From positions 2,878,827-2,942,826 of the forward strand of contig OY970183.1 of NCBI GenBank assembly GCA_963708155.1: a stretch of 64,000 nucleotides of DNA. The letters are read 5' to 3'. Both the position numbers and the translations under genes were made by a program. This document shows, in pieces, positions 21,717-30,464 of the stretch (within the stretch, counting starts at the first letter, position 1; each line of letters opens with the position of its first letter). Source of the stretch: Methylovirgula sp963708155 (lineage in GTDB: Bacteria; Pseudomonadota; Alphaproteobacteria; Rhizobiales; Beijerinckiaceae). Below the pieces are notes generated by a model, which was not told where the DNA came from, did not search any database, and saw only the letters and a program-made list of their open reading frames with translations.

Positions 21717-22190
21717 ATGAGCGACAGACTTGGCCCCGGCGACAAGGCCCCGGATTTTGAACTGCCGGACGATTCCGGCGCGGTCCGAACGCTCAAATCT
21801 TTTGCTGGAAAAAAGCTCGTGCTCTATTTCTACCCCAAGGACAATACGACCGGGTGCACCCGCGAAGCGATTGATTTCAGCGGCCTCAAAAGCGCTTTCG
21901 CCAAAGCCGGCGCTGCGGTCGCGGGCGTGTCGCCCAATTCAGTCGCAAGGCACGCCAAATTCAAGACCAAACATGATCTCGATCTTGAACTGATCTCCGA
22001 CGAATCGAAGGCCATGCTGGAAGCTTATGGCGTGTGGGCGGAAAAGAGCCTCTACGGGCGCAAATATATGGGCGTCGAGCGCACGACCTTCCTGATTGCG
22101 CCCGACGGAAGGATCGCCCAAGTCTGGCATAAGGTGAAAGTGCCGGGCCATGCGGCGGCGGTGCTTGCGGCGGCGCAAACCCTCGCCTGA
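21717..22190 (+). CDS. bcp: Thiol peroxidase Bcp/PrxQ without the usual resolving cysteine
   Basis: Peroxiredoxin of 157 residues that reduces hydroperoxides in the cytoplasm. The fold signature GDKAPDFELPDDSG is followed by YFYPKDNTTGCTREAIDF, with the peroxidatic cysteine at C47. In E. coli Bcp the resolving cysteine lies five residues later; here that position is isoleucine 52 and no other cysteine is present. It should therefore act as a 1-Cys enzyme needing an external thiol. Good AAGGAAGG ribosome site before ATG 21717. The M23 peptidase follows after 48 bp. Confidence 0.92.
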   Translation: MSDRLGPGDKAPDFELPDDSGAVRTLKSFAGKKLVLYFYPKDNTTGCTREAIDFSGLKSAFAKAGAAVAGVSPNSVARHAKFKTKHDLDLELISDESKAMLEAYGVWAEKSLYGRKYMGVERTTFLIAPDGRIAQVWHKVKVPGHAAAVLAAAQTLA

Positions 22191-22238
22191 GATCAAATAT
22201 GTTCAGGGAAAATTAACCTTAACACAGTCCTATCACGA

Positions 22239-23657
22239 GTGTTTTTCACTCGAAGTCGGTTGGGTCTGTTGATGCACGCCCGTCATGCTCAAGCTGGCCA
22301 CAGGCCTCACAGCCATCATCACCGTTTCCTTCTCACATTTGCCTATCGCGCCCATGCCCGCACTTTGGCGATCCCGCGCTTTGCCGCCATTGTCGTGTTT
22401 CTGCTGATCCCCGTTGCCGCGGTGATCTATCTTGCGGCGACCTGCTATCTGATTTTCCACGACGACGTGCTGGCGGGGCTGATGCAGCATCAGGCCGACA
22501 TGCAATATGCCTATGAGGATCGCATCGCGGCGCTGAAGCGCGACGTCGAGAATGCCGATCAGCAGTCGGCAACCGCCGCCGCCGATTTCGCCCAACGCCT
22601 GCGCGACTTTTCGCGGCGTCAGGATCAGGTTGAAAGCCGCACCGCTCTGCTGGTCACTTTCGCGGCCGAGGCGAAGCAAATGCACCTTCCCGCCGACGCG
22701 GATGCACCCGCCGCGATCGATCCTGCCCCGACCGCATCCATTCCCCCGCCCCCTGCCCCGACCGCCGCGGCGGCCCTCGCAGCCCCGAATCCGCCGCCGC
22801 TCGATGGCAAGCCGCACCCGGCGGGCTTCGACCTGAGACTGCAGGACGGCGGCCGCCCGGCACCCCTGCCTTTCAGCACAAGCGATGCGGCCCCGGCCGA
22901 TAACGATGCCGCGCAATCGGCGAACAGTCTGGCGCATGATCTCGCTGCCCGCTACCAGCGCACCGAGGCGACCGATCTCGCCCTGCTCGCCGCGCTCGAG
23001 CGTCCGGCCGACCGGGTAAGACGCCGCGTCGATGACACGCTCGCCGCTATTGGGCTTTCGGCCAACCGTTTCCATGTTGGCGATCACCCGCCATATGGTA
23101 GTGCTGCGGGCGGCGTGGGGGGACCCTTTGTGCCGCTGCCGGTTCTCTCCGACGGCTCCGCTTTTGCCGGCGCCGCGGCGCACCTGCAAAATGCTCTCGT
23201 AACAGCGGAAGATCTCGAAGCCGTCCTGCCGCATATTCCCCTGAAGGCACCGCTGCCCGGCGAGCTGGAGGTGACCTCGCCTTTCGGGCCGCGCATCGAT
23301 CCTTTCTGGGGCCGCCCGGCTTTGCACACGGGCGTGGATCTGCACGGGGCCTATGGCGATTCGGTGCGCGCCACCGCGCCGGGGCGCGTCACCTTCGCGG
23401 GTGCGATGGGCGGCTACGGCAATCTTGTCGAGATCGATAACGGCAACGGTCTAGCGACGCGCTATGCGCATCTCTCCAGCATCGACGTCGCTCAAGGAGA
23501 AAGCGTCGGCGCTGGTACAATCGTCGGTCATATCGGCGACACCGGCCGCGCGACAGGTCCGCATTTACATTACGAAGTGCGAATCGACGGCGAGCCTGTC
23601 GATCCGGAGCGCTTCCTGCGCGCTGGCCAAACCCTTGCCGCCAACCTCCCGCTTTGA
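22239..23657 (+). CDS. M23 (LytM) family metallopeptidase, membrane-anchored
   Basis: Peptidoglycan endopeptidase or amidase activator. An N-terminal basic His-rich stretch is followed by one membrane helix (about 47-73), a coiled coil (about 85-130) and a Pro/Ala-rich linker. The C-terminal LytM domain (about 345-460) begins SPFGPRIDPFWGRPALHTGVDL. Zinc ligands are the H and D of HTGVDL and the histidines of HLHY, so the domain looks catalytic. The GTG at 22239 is used; an ATG at 22272 gives a shorter N-terminus. The coiled coil plus LytM layout resembles EnvC/NlpD-type septal proteins and CrvA-like periplasmic peptidases, but substrate and partner are unknown. Confidence 0.88.
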   Translation: MFFTRSRLGLLMHARHAQAGHRPHSHHHRFLLTFAYRAHARTLAIPRFAAIVVFLLIPVAAVIYLAATCYLIFHDDVLAGLMQHQADMQYAYEDRIAALKRDVENADQQSATAAADFAQRLRDFSRRQDQVESRTALLVTFAAEAKQMHLPADADAPAAIDPAPTASIPPPPAPTAAAALAAPNPPPLDGKPHPAGFDLRLQDGGRPAPLPFSTSDAAPADNDAAQSANSLAHDLAARYQRTEATDLALLAALERPADRVRRRVDDTLAAIGLSANRFHVGDHPPYGSAAGGVGGPFVPLPVLSDGSAFAGAAAHLQNALVTAEDLEAVLPHIPLKAPLPGELEVTSPFGPRIDPFWGRPALHTGVDLHGAYGDSVRATAPGRVTFAGAMGGYGNLVEIDNGNGLATRYAHLSSIDVAQGESVGAGTIVGHIGDTGRATGPHLHYEVRIDGEPVDPERFLRAGQTLAANLPL

Positions 23658-23816
23658 GCGGTTCGCAGTTCCGGCGCGCCTGAAACTCCTTGCGCGGAGC
23701 TCATCGAAGCGCCTTGGAAAATCAGGGATTGCCATCTCTTATCGACGATGATTTCGCGCGGAACTCCTTTGGCTGCCGGCAATTGTCCCGCCGCATCCAA
23801 CAGGAGGAGACAAGCT

Positions 23817-24098
23817 ATGAAATTTCTTATGCTTGCAGCGGCACTTTCGCTCGCATCGCCCGGCTTATGTTTGGCGCAGACCAGCGCGCCGACCACGAAT
23901 CCCAGCGCGCATTCCAAGCCCTCTACTTCGCCTAACGGACCGGCCGGCTCGAGCATGATGGAACAGGGACAGGCAAAACCCTGCGCCAACCAGGCGAGCG
24001 GCACGAGCGATCGCATGGGCGGCAGCGGTCACACCTCGGCTGCATCCGGCGGCGCCGACAGCAACCCTAGCGGGAAAGTTGGCACGGGAGCCTGCTAA
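23817..24098 (+). CDS. Small secreted Ser/Gly/Thr-rich protein, unrecognised
   Basis: 93 residues with a clear signal peptide (MKFLMLAAALSLASPGLCLA, cleavage likely before QTS). The mature part is low in complexity, rich in Ser, Gly, Pro and Asn, with two cysteines (about 56 and the C-terminal residue) that could form a disulfide. A strong AGGAGG precedes the ATG by 8 bases. No domain recognised. Probably periplasmic or extracellular. Confidence 0.75.
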   Translation: MKFLMLAAALSLASPGLCLAQTSAPTTNPSAHSKPSTSPNGPAGSSMMEQGQAKPCANQASGTSDRMGGSGHTSAASGGADSNPSGKVGTGAC

Positions 24099-24128
24099 AG
24101 TCGGTATCGCACAAGGAAATATATTTTC

Positions 24129-24155
24129 GCTTGCCGGGCTTTTTGTCCGGCAAGC
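24129..24155. terminator. Hairpin after the small secreted protein gene
   Basis: GCTTGCCGG (24129-24137) and CCGGCAAGC (24147-24155) form a perfect 9-bp stem with a 9-base T-rich loop, 30 bp downstream of the stop at 24098. There is no T tract after the stem, so it may be a bidirectional or Rho-assisted terminator, or an mRNA 3'-end stabiliser. Confidence 0.55.
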
Positions 24156-24208
24156 ATGTATTTGGCTGCTTGATCAATAAGTATTTATCCTCATGTAAAA
24201 TAAGGAAG

Positions 24209-24235
24209 TTGACACGCTTAGTCATTGTGTACAAC
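24209..24235 (+). promoter_or_regulatory. Candidate promoter for the 24277 gene, with repeated GTGTAYA motifs
   Basis: A consensus -35 box TTGACA at 24209-24214 is followed 15 bases later by TACAAC (24230-24235) as a weak -10 box. GTGTACA overlaps the -10 region and a second copy, GTGTATA, lies 15 bases downstream, which could be an operator. The surrounding 180 bp are clearly A/T-richer than the rest of the window. Confidence 0.35.
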
Positions 24236-24276
24236 TAATACGTGTATACAGCTTACTCAGCCTTCCCGGAGCCAAT

Positions 24277-24567
24277 ATGTGCAGCGACAGGCCTTCGCGG
24301 TTGCGCGGACCCGTGCCGAAAGTGCGTCAAAAGAAAACAATGGGTTCATCAGTTTCCAGCCAGCATTCACCTGAAACCTCCGCGCGTAAAACCGGCGCCA
24401 GCGCCACCGACTATGTGGCTGGCGTCGCCGACTACATAGCAAACATGTCCGCGGAACTTGCGGCCCTCGCCGGGGGCGCCGACCTGGAAACCTTGGCTTA
24501 TCTCCTGAATCTGGCGCGGCTCGAAGCTGAATCGCACGTGCCGAAGCTCGACGGACCGTCAAACTGA
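24277..24567 (+). CDS. Hypothetical small helical protein (96 aa)
   Basis: Start ATG 24277 with GGAG seven bases upstream; ATG 24340 is an alternative that removes 21 basic residues. The C-terminal 50 residues (TDYVAGVADYIANMSAELAA ... LETLAYLLNLARLEAES) are amphipathic helices and look like genuine coding sequence. No family recognised. Its end overlaps that of convergent dprA by 9 bp. Confidence 0.6.
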   Translation: MCSDRPSRLRGPVPKVRQKKTMGSSVSSQHSPETSARKTGASATDYVAGVADYIANMSAELAALAGGADLETLAYLLNLARLEAESHVPKLDGPSN

Positions 24568-25782
24568 GGTCGTCAGACTGACCAGATCGCCGCCGCTGCG
24601 GATGAGTTTTCCGGACAATTCCAGCTCAAGAAGAATCGCGCGCGTCTCGCCCGTCGACAGATTTGCGCTGCGCGCGAGTTCATCGACCGATACAGGCGAT
24701 GGGCCGAGCAAGGTCACGAGTCGCGCCTGCGGCGTCTGTCCCGCGGACGTTTCCGCTGCGTCATTCTCCGGCGGCAAATCATGCGACTGGCCGTCCGCGC
24801 CCCGTGCGCGAGGCGCAGCCTCCACCAGCTCAAGTTCATCCCATAAAGGCTCGTCGAGCGGTCCGGCGACTGCGCTTTCCGACAAACCAGGGCGCGGCAC
24901 ATCACCAATCTGCCGCGCCAGCCCCTCGATCACGTCCTCGGCCGACGTGCACAGCGTTGCTCCATCGCGGATCAATTGATTTGTGCCTTCGGCACGCGGA
25001 TCAAGCGGCGAACCTGGAACGGCAAAGACCTCGCGCCCCTGCTCGCTGGCGAATCGCGCGGTGATGAGCGAGCCCGAGCGATGCGCCGCTTCGACGATCA
25101 CGACTCCATCCGCAAGACCCGAAATGATGCGGTTGCGGCGCGGAAAATCGCGGCCGCGCGCCTCCCACCCAAACGGCATCTCGCTGATCGCCCCGCCCTG
25201 TTCCAGCAGTGATTCAAGCAGCGGCGCGTGTTCGGCCGGATAGATTCTATCGAGTCCGCCGGCGAGAACCGCGATCGAGCCATTCGCGCAACTCGTCTTG
25301 TGCGCGCGCTGGTCGATACCGCGGGCGAGCCCGGAGACTATAAGGAAGCCGGCCTCGGCCAGCCCGCGCGTCAGCCGCTCTGTAAACGCGAGCCCCGCCG
25401 CAGAGGCATTGCGCGAGCCGACGACGGCGACGGCCGGACGCTGAAACGCCGCAAGGCGGCCCCGTAGGGCGACCAAAGGCGGCGCCGCATCGATCCGCGC
25501 GAGGCGGGCGGGATAATCGGCTTCGCCAAAAGCCGCGAAGGTCGCGCCAGAGCGGGCAGCGGCTTCAAATTCGCGCGCGATGTCCTCGATTTTGGCGATC
25601 TTCACCGCGCGGCCGCGTGGCATCAGCCGCGGCAGTGCCTCCAGCGCTCCGCGCGCCCCGCCATAGCGATGGACGAGCGCCTGAAACGTGCGCGGGCCGA
25701 TGTTCTCGCTGCGCCAGAGGCGCAGCCAATCGAAACGCTGCGTGTCGGAAAGTTTGACGCTCCCCGCCGCGCCGCTGCTCAT
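24559..25782 (-). CDS. dprA: DNA-processing protein DprA
   Basis: Binds incoming single-stranded DNA and loads RecA during natural transformation. Extended Rossmann fold at about 115-320: AVAVVGSRNASAAG, LIVSGLARGIDQRAH, GGLDRIYPAEH, PFGWEARGRDFPRRNRIISGL, EAAHRSGSLITARFA. A C-terminal winged helix (PVSVDELARSANLSTGETRAI) is present, and the N-terminal SAM-like segment WLRLWRSENIGPRTF. 407 residues, full length. The start overlaps the plsY stop by 4 bp (ATGA), so the two are translationally coupled. No other competence gene is nearby. Confidence 0.95.
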   Translation of the reverse strand: MSSGAAGSVKLSDTQRFDWLRLWRSENIGPRTFQALVHRYGGARGALEALPRLMPRGRAVKIAKIEDIAREFEAAARSGATFAAFGEADYPARLARIDAAPPLVALRGRLAAFQRPAVAVVGSRNASAAGLAFTERLTRGLAEAGFLIVSGLARGIDQRAHKTSCANGSIAVLAGGLDRIYPAEHAPLLESLLEQGGAISEMPFGWEARGRDFPRRNRIISGLADGVVIVEAAHRSGSLITARFASEQGREVFAVPGSPLDPRAEGTNQLIRDGATLCTSAEDVIEGLARQIGDVPRPGLSESAVAGPLDEPLWDELELVEAAPRARGADGQSHDLPPENDAAETSAGQTPQARLVTLLGPSPVSVDELARSANLSTGETRAILLELELSGKLIRSGGDLVSLTTSV

Positions 25783-26381
25783 GCCTCTTCAGCCGCCGTC
25801 TTCGCGCCGATCTTCGATTCGGTGCCGGCAAGCAAACGCGCGATATTGGCGCGATGCAGCCACCACGCCAGCACAGTCAGCAGGCCATAGAGAACGGCGA
25901 CATCGCGGCGCCCGTCGATGACCAGCGCGAGCGGTGTCGCCGCGCTCGCGGCGAGCGCGCCAGCCGAGGAATAGCGCGTCGCGGCCGCCACCGCGAGCCA
26001 GACAGTGACGAAGACCAGCGCCACATGCCAATCGAGTCCAAAGAGGCAGCCAAGAAAGGTCGCAATCCCCTTGCCGCCGCGAAATCCGAGCCAGACCGGG
26101 AAGACATGGCCGAGAAAGGCCCCCGCCGCGGCGAAGAGCGGCGGCAGGCCGGGCGCAACCGCCGCGACGATCAGCACCGCCGCAAGACCCTTGAGCGCAT
26201 CGAGAAGCAGTGTCGCCGCTGCGAGATCCTTGCGCCCCGTGCGCAGCACATTGGTCGCGCCGATATTGCCTGAGCCGATGCTGCGCAGATCGGCGGTGCC
26301 GGCAAAACGCGTCAGCACGAGGCCAAAGGGAATTGACCCGCACAAATACCCGAAAACAAGTGCCAACACAGAATTCAGCAC
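25779..26381 (-). CDS. plsY: Glycerol-3-phosphate acyltransferase PlsY
   Basis: Inner-membrane enzyme moving acyl groups from acyl-phosphate to glycerol-3-phosphate, the first step of phospholipid synthesis. 200 residues with about five membrane helices. The three family motifs are seen: GSIPFGLVLTR, SIGSGNIGATNVLRTG and FRGGKGIAT. Upstream of and overlapping dprA; dnaE ends 76 bp away on the other side. PlsX is not in the window. Confidence 0.94.
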   Translation of the reverse strand: MLNSVLALVFGYLCGSIPFGLVLTRFAGTADLRSIGSGNIGATNVLRTGRKDLAAATLLLDALKGLAAVLIVAAVAPGLPPLFAAAGAFLGHVFPVWLGFRGGKGIATFLGCLFGLDWHVALVFVTVWLAVAAATRYSSAGALAASAATPLALVIDGRRDVAVLYGLLTVLAWWLHRANIARLLAGTESKIGAKTAAEEA

Positions 26382-26456
26382 AACCGCGCCCCCTAACCGG
26401 CGCCAAACTAGCCGGACGATGATCTCGCGGCAACCAGTGCCGCGGCCATCGCAGGC

Positions 26457-29400
26457 TCACACATATTCGACGTTGAGAATGCCCGGAATCGTCTTCAGCG
26501 ACGAGGCGACATTGGCGTTGGCCGGATATCTGCCCGGCAATTTCACCTCGACTTCACCGACGCCCGTCATCAGAACGAGCGAGACCTCACCATCGCCCCG
26601 GCCAGCGAGGCCGCGAGCGATCGATGGCAGTGGCGCGGGATCGCGGAGGAAGACGCGCAGCCCCTTCTGCCGGCGGCTCGCCGCCTGATCGAGCGGCTCG
26701 ACGAAGATGATCCGTGCGCGCACATCCTCGCCCTCGACGCTCGCCTGTAGCGCGACAAGCACGGCAGCGCCCTTCTCAAGAAGCTCGCGATATTGATTGA
26801 GTCCTTCCTGAAACAGGATGGCTTCATATTGGCCGGATTGATCCGACAATTGCACGATGCCCATCTTGCTGCCGGCGCGGGTGCGCCGCTCCTGCCGGTC
26901 AAGCACGACGGCGGCAAGACGGTCGGCGGAAGCCCCCTGCTTCACCGCCCGGGCAAAATCGCTCCAGCGCCGCACGCGCAGCCGCTGAAGCACGGCGCCG
27001 TAAGCATCAAGCGGATGGCCGGAGAGGAAGAAGCCGACAGATTCGAACTCGTGCTGCAACCGCTCCGCCAGCGACCAGCTGTCCACCTTGATACCGGCAA
27101 GCGGATTGACGCGCTCGGCGTCGAAGAGTCCGGACTGGCCGGCAGAGCGCTCGTCCTCGCGCCGATGCGCCAAGGCCAGAATCGGCTCGATCGCGGCGGC
27201 GACGCGCGCCCGATCGGCCTCGAGCGCATCGAAGGCGCCCGCTGCGGCGAGACATTCCAGCATGCGCTTGTTCACGTCGCGGGCGGAAATCCGCTCAGCG
27301 AAGTCGCCAAGATCGGCAAAAGGGCGCCCGCCCCGGGCCGCGACCAAAGCGGCGGACTGGCCTTCGCCGACACCCTTGATCGCCGAGAGCGCATAAAGAA
27401 TGGACAGGCTCTCATCGGTACCGGCGGCGACTTCGAAATCGACGCCGGAACGGTTGACCGACGGCGGCTCGATCTTGATGCCGAGGCGGCGTGCCTCGTT
27501 GGCGAACTCAGATAGTTTGTCGGTCGCGCCCTTGTCCAACGTCATCGAGGCGGCGAGAAACTCGACCGGATAATTGGCCTTGAAATAGGCCGTCTGATAG
27601 GCGAGCAGCGCATAAGCCGCAGCGTGACTCTTGTTGAAACCGTAATCGGCGAATTTCGCGAGCAGGTCGAAAATCTCGTCGGCGCGCTTTTTCGTCAGGC
27701 CGCGCTCGACAGCGCCGCTGACGAAGCGGCTGCGCTGCGCATCCATCTCGGCCTTGATCTTCTTGCCCATGGCGCGACGCAGAAGATCAGCTTCGCCAAG
27801 CGAATAGCCGGAGAGCAATTGCGCGATCTGCATCACCTGCTCTTGATAGATGATGACGCCGAACGTCTCCTTCAAAATCGGCTCGAGTGTGGGATCGATA
27901 TAATCGGGCGGCTCATCACCAAGCTTTACCGCGCAATAGGTCGGGATATTGGCCATCGGGCCGGGCCGGTAGAGCGCGACAAGCGCGATCAGATCCTCGA
28001 AACGGTCGGCGCGCATTTCGACGAGCGCCTTGCGCATGCCGGCACTTTCCACCTGGAACACGCCGACCACTTCACCGCGCCGAAGCATTTCATAGGTCTT
28101 CAAATCATCGAGCGGAATTTCCGCGAGATCGATCGCTATGCCGCGCTGCGCCAGAAGCCGCACAGTCTTGTCGAGCACCGTCAGCGTCTTGAGGCCGAGG
28201 AAGTCGAATTTGACGAGGCCTGCCGGCTCGACCCATTTCATGTTGAACTGGGTCGCCGGCATATCCGATTTCGGATCGCGATAGAGCGGCACAAGCTCTT
28301 CGAGCGGCCGGTCGCCGATGACAATGCCCGCCGCATGGGTCGAGGCGTTGGAATAAAGCCCTTCGAGCGTCTCGGCGATCTTCAACATGCGCGCGACGCG
28401 CGGCTCGGCTTCCGCCGCCTCGCGCAGCCGCGGCTCGGATTCGATCGCCTGTTTCAGCGAGACCGGCGCCGCCGGGTTTTGCGGCACAAGCTTGGCGAGC
28501 TTATCGACCTGGCCGAGCGGCATTTCGAGGACGCGGCCAACATTGCGCATGACGCCGCGCGCGAGAAAGGAACCGAAGGTGATGATCTGCGCGACCCGAT
28601 CCGCGCCGTAGCGCTCGCGCACATATCGAATGACCTCGTCGCGCCGGTCCTGACAGAAGTCGATATCGAAGTCCGGCATCGACACGCGTTCGGGGTTGAG
28701 GAAGCGCTCGAAGAGAAGGCCGAACCGCAGCGGATCGAGATCCGTGATCGTCAACGCATAGGCCACGAGCGAGCCCGCGCCCGAGCCGCGCCCTGGCCCG
28801 ACTGGAATGCCGTTGCGTTTGGCGTATTTGATGAAATCCGCGACGATGAGGAAATAGCCGGGGAATTTCATCTTGACGATGACGTCGAGTTCGAAGGCGA
28901 GCCGGGCGCTATAGTCCGCTTCGGCGAGGCCAGGCGCCAAACCGCGCTTGGCAAGGCGGGCGGCAAGCCCCGCCTCTGCCTGACGCACGAGTTCAGCCGC
29001 TTCGGCCACCTCATCATCCCCGTTGGCGCCGGAGAAGCGCGGCAGGATGGGTTTGCGGGTCAATGGGCGATAGGCGCACCGCAAGGCGGCTTCGACGCTA
29101 TTGGCCAGGGCTTCAGGCAGATCGGCAAAAATCTCGCCCATCTCTGCCCGCGTCTTGAAACGATGCTCGGGGGTGAGCTGTCGCCGCGTCTGGTCGCCGA
29201 TGACGGTTCCCTCAGCGATACATAGCAAGGCGTCATGCGCTTCATAATCTTCAGCGCTGGCGAAGAAGGGCTCGTTGCTGGCAACCAGCGGCAACGAATG
29301 GCGGTAAGCAAGATCGATCAGGTGCGGCTCGACGTCCCGCTCCTGCGCCAGACCGTGCCGCTGCAGCTCGACGTAGAGAGAGCCGCCAAAACAGCTTTGC

Positions 29401-29984
29401 AGGAATTCGAGCCGCCGCGCCGCAACCTCCGGCCGCGCCAGCGCGAAACACCGGTCGAGCGGGCCCTTCGGGCCGCCGGTAAGCGCAATGAGGCCGTTGC
29501 TCCGCCCTGCGAGCCGGGCAAGATGCAGATGTGGCGGGTCTCCGGGCTCCGGATCGAGCCAGGCGCTGGAGGCCAGATGCATGAGATTGCGATAACCTTC
29601 ATCGTCCTTGGCCAGAAGGACGACCGTACCCCGCCCGGCTTCCGCCTCGGCCCCGCGCGGCGCAAGCTGGCCGCCATCGCCAAAATCGAGCGTCAGCGCG
29701 GCGCCGATGATCGGCTGGATGCCCTCCTTGGCGAGCTTTTCAGAAAATTCCAGCGCACCGAAAAGATTGTTGGTGTCGGTAATCGCCAGCGCCGGCATCG
29801 AGTCGGCCATTGCCAGCTTCACCAGTCTGCCAATCGAGAGCGCGCCTTCGCGCAAGGAAAAGGAGCTGTGGACATGCAGATGGACAAAGCCGACCGCTGC
29901 CGCCACCGCATCAAGCCCGATACCCACGGGATCCAGCCCGCCCAGACTTGCGCCAGCGCCATTTTCGACAATCGGAAGGTCCAT
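26457..29984 (-). CDS. dnaE: DNA polymerase III alpha subunit (replicative)
   Basis: Catalytic subunit of the replicase, about 1175 residues, no frame break. The N-terminal PHP domain begins FVHLHVHSSFSLREGA. The palm has GPGRGSGAGSLVAYAL and the acidic pair of MPDFDIDFCQDRR; the tail carries an OB-fold (VVLDRQERRTRAGSKMGIVQ). The presence of RRAMGKK and GFNKSHAAAYALLAYQTAY confirms DnaE1 rather than ImuC/DnaE2. ATG 29984 is preferred over 30017 because the extra 11 residues are atypical. A 31-codon membrane micropeptide gene ends 104 bp upstream on the same strand and may share its transcript. Confidence 0.95.
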   Translation of the reverse strand: MDLPIVENGAGASLGGLDPVGIGLDAVAAAVGFVHLHVHSSFSLREGALSIGRLVKLAMADSMPALAITDTNNLFGALEFSEKLAKEGIQPIIGAALTLDFGDGGQLAPRGAEAEAGRGTVVLLAKDDEGYRNLMHLASSAWLDPEPGDPPHLHLARLAGRSNGLIALTGGPKGPLDRCFALARPEVAARRLEFLQSCFGGSLYVELQRHGLAQERDVEPHLIDLAYRHSLPLVASNEPFFASAEDYEAHDALLCIAEGTVIGDQTRRQLTPEHRFKTRAEMGEIFADLPEALANSVEAALRCAYRPLTRKPILPRFSGANGDDEVAEAAELVRQAEAGLAARLAKRGLAPGLAEADYSARLAFELDVIVKMKFPGYFLIVADFIKYAKRNGIPVGPGRGSGAGSLVAYALTITDLDPLRFGLLFERFLNPERVSMPDFDIDFCQDRRDEVIRYVRERYGADRVAQIITFGSFLARGVMRNVGRVLEMPLGQVDKLAKLVPQNPAAPVSLKQAIESEPRLREAAEAEPRVARMLKIAETLEGLYSNASTHAAGIVIGDRPLEELVPLYRDPKSDMPATQFNMKWVEPAGLVKFDFLGLKTLTVLDKTVRLLAQRGIAIDLAEIPLDDLKTYEMLRRGEVVGVFQVESAGMRKALVEMRADRFEDLIALVALYRPGPMANIPTYCAVKLGDEPPDYIDPTLEPILKETFGVIIYQEQVMQIAQLLSGYSLGEADLLRRAMGKKIKAEMDAQRSRFVSGAVERGLTKKRADEIFDLLAKFADYGFNKSHAAAYALLAYQTAYFKANYPVEFLAASMTLDKGATDKLSEFANEARRLGIKIEPPSVNRSGVDFEVAAGTDESLSILYALSAIKGVGEGQSAALVAARGGRPFADLGDFAERISARDVNKRMLECLAAAGAFDALEADRARVAAAIEPILALAHRREDERSAGQSGLFDAERVNPLAGIKVDSWSLAERLQHEFESVGFFLSGHPLDAYGAVLQRLRVRRWSDFARAVKQGASADRLAAVVLDRQERRTRAGSKMGIVQLSDQSGQYEAILFQEGLNQYRELLEKGAAVLVALQASVEGEDVRARIIFVEPLDQAASRRQKGLRVFLRDPAPLPSIARGLAGRGDGEVSLVLMTGVGEVEVKLPGRYPANANVASSLKTIPGILNVEYV

Positions 29985-30088
29985 CAAAGCTCCGCAACGA
30001 TACGATTGGCGCGGCACGTCTGCGCCGCCGCCGAACTTATCATCCGGGGCACGACCCGCGTGGCGGATCGCAACCTCTCAACAGAATT

Positions 30089-30184
30089 TCAAGCTAGGCC
30101 GCCGCCACGCGCGATGATGGCAATGAGGGCGAGAAAGCAACTCAACGATGCCAGTTCCGCCGCATCTTCCAGAAAGGACAGCAT
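30089..30184 (-). CDS. 31-residue membrane micropeptide
   Basis: A very short gene with full signals: SD GGAGG (30190-30194) five bases before ATG 30184, and a -35/-10 pair upstream (30215-30243). The peptide opens MLSFLEDAAELASL, runs into one hydrophobic helix (CFLALIAIIA) and ends in a short basic tail RGGGLA, stop TGA. An acidic N-terminus with a positive end after the helix suggests a single-pass inner-membrane peptide. No named family; function unknown. Transcription would continue toward dnaE. Confidence 0.7.
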   Translation of the reverse strand: MLSFLEDAAELASLSCFLALIAIIARGGGLA

Positions 30185-30214
30185 CTGCGCCTCCAAAACT
30201 CTCGTAGTGTTCTT

Positions 30215-30243
30215 CTTTTAATCCTGTTTTGTTCTTGAGTCAA
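30215..30243 (-). promoter_or_regulatory. Sigma-70-like promoter for the micropeptide (and possibly dnaE)
   Basis: On the minus strand TTGACT (30243-30238), a 17-base spacer, then TAAAAG (30220-30215). Transcription would begin near 30208, giving a leader of about 24 bases to the ATG at 30184. The rest of the gap to 30464 is A/T-rich, holds a small GATCT/AGATC hairpin and shows no further gene. Confidence 0.6.
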
Positions 30244-30464
30244 GGTACCTAAAAAAACTTCGGTTTCTCATGAAGAGCGATCTTGCTGCGAGATCATCGG
30301 CTTGTGCGCCTAACGAGACTCCGTTCCTGTTCTATCCCGTTGTTAATTATGGGGAAATCACGAAAGTTTTAAGGAACTTTTCAGAAAGTGTCATTTTTGA
30401 TGGGCATAGCTCGGCGTTGGTCATCCGGCCCGAATAGCGCCGCAGGCGATCCATTCGCTCCACG

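Noticed and set aside
27624..29225. 533-codon plus-strand frame within dnaE
   Set aside because: Antisense of a clear DnaE; Arg/Asp/His-rich composition is typical of shadow frames in GC-rich DNA.
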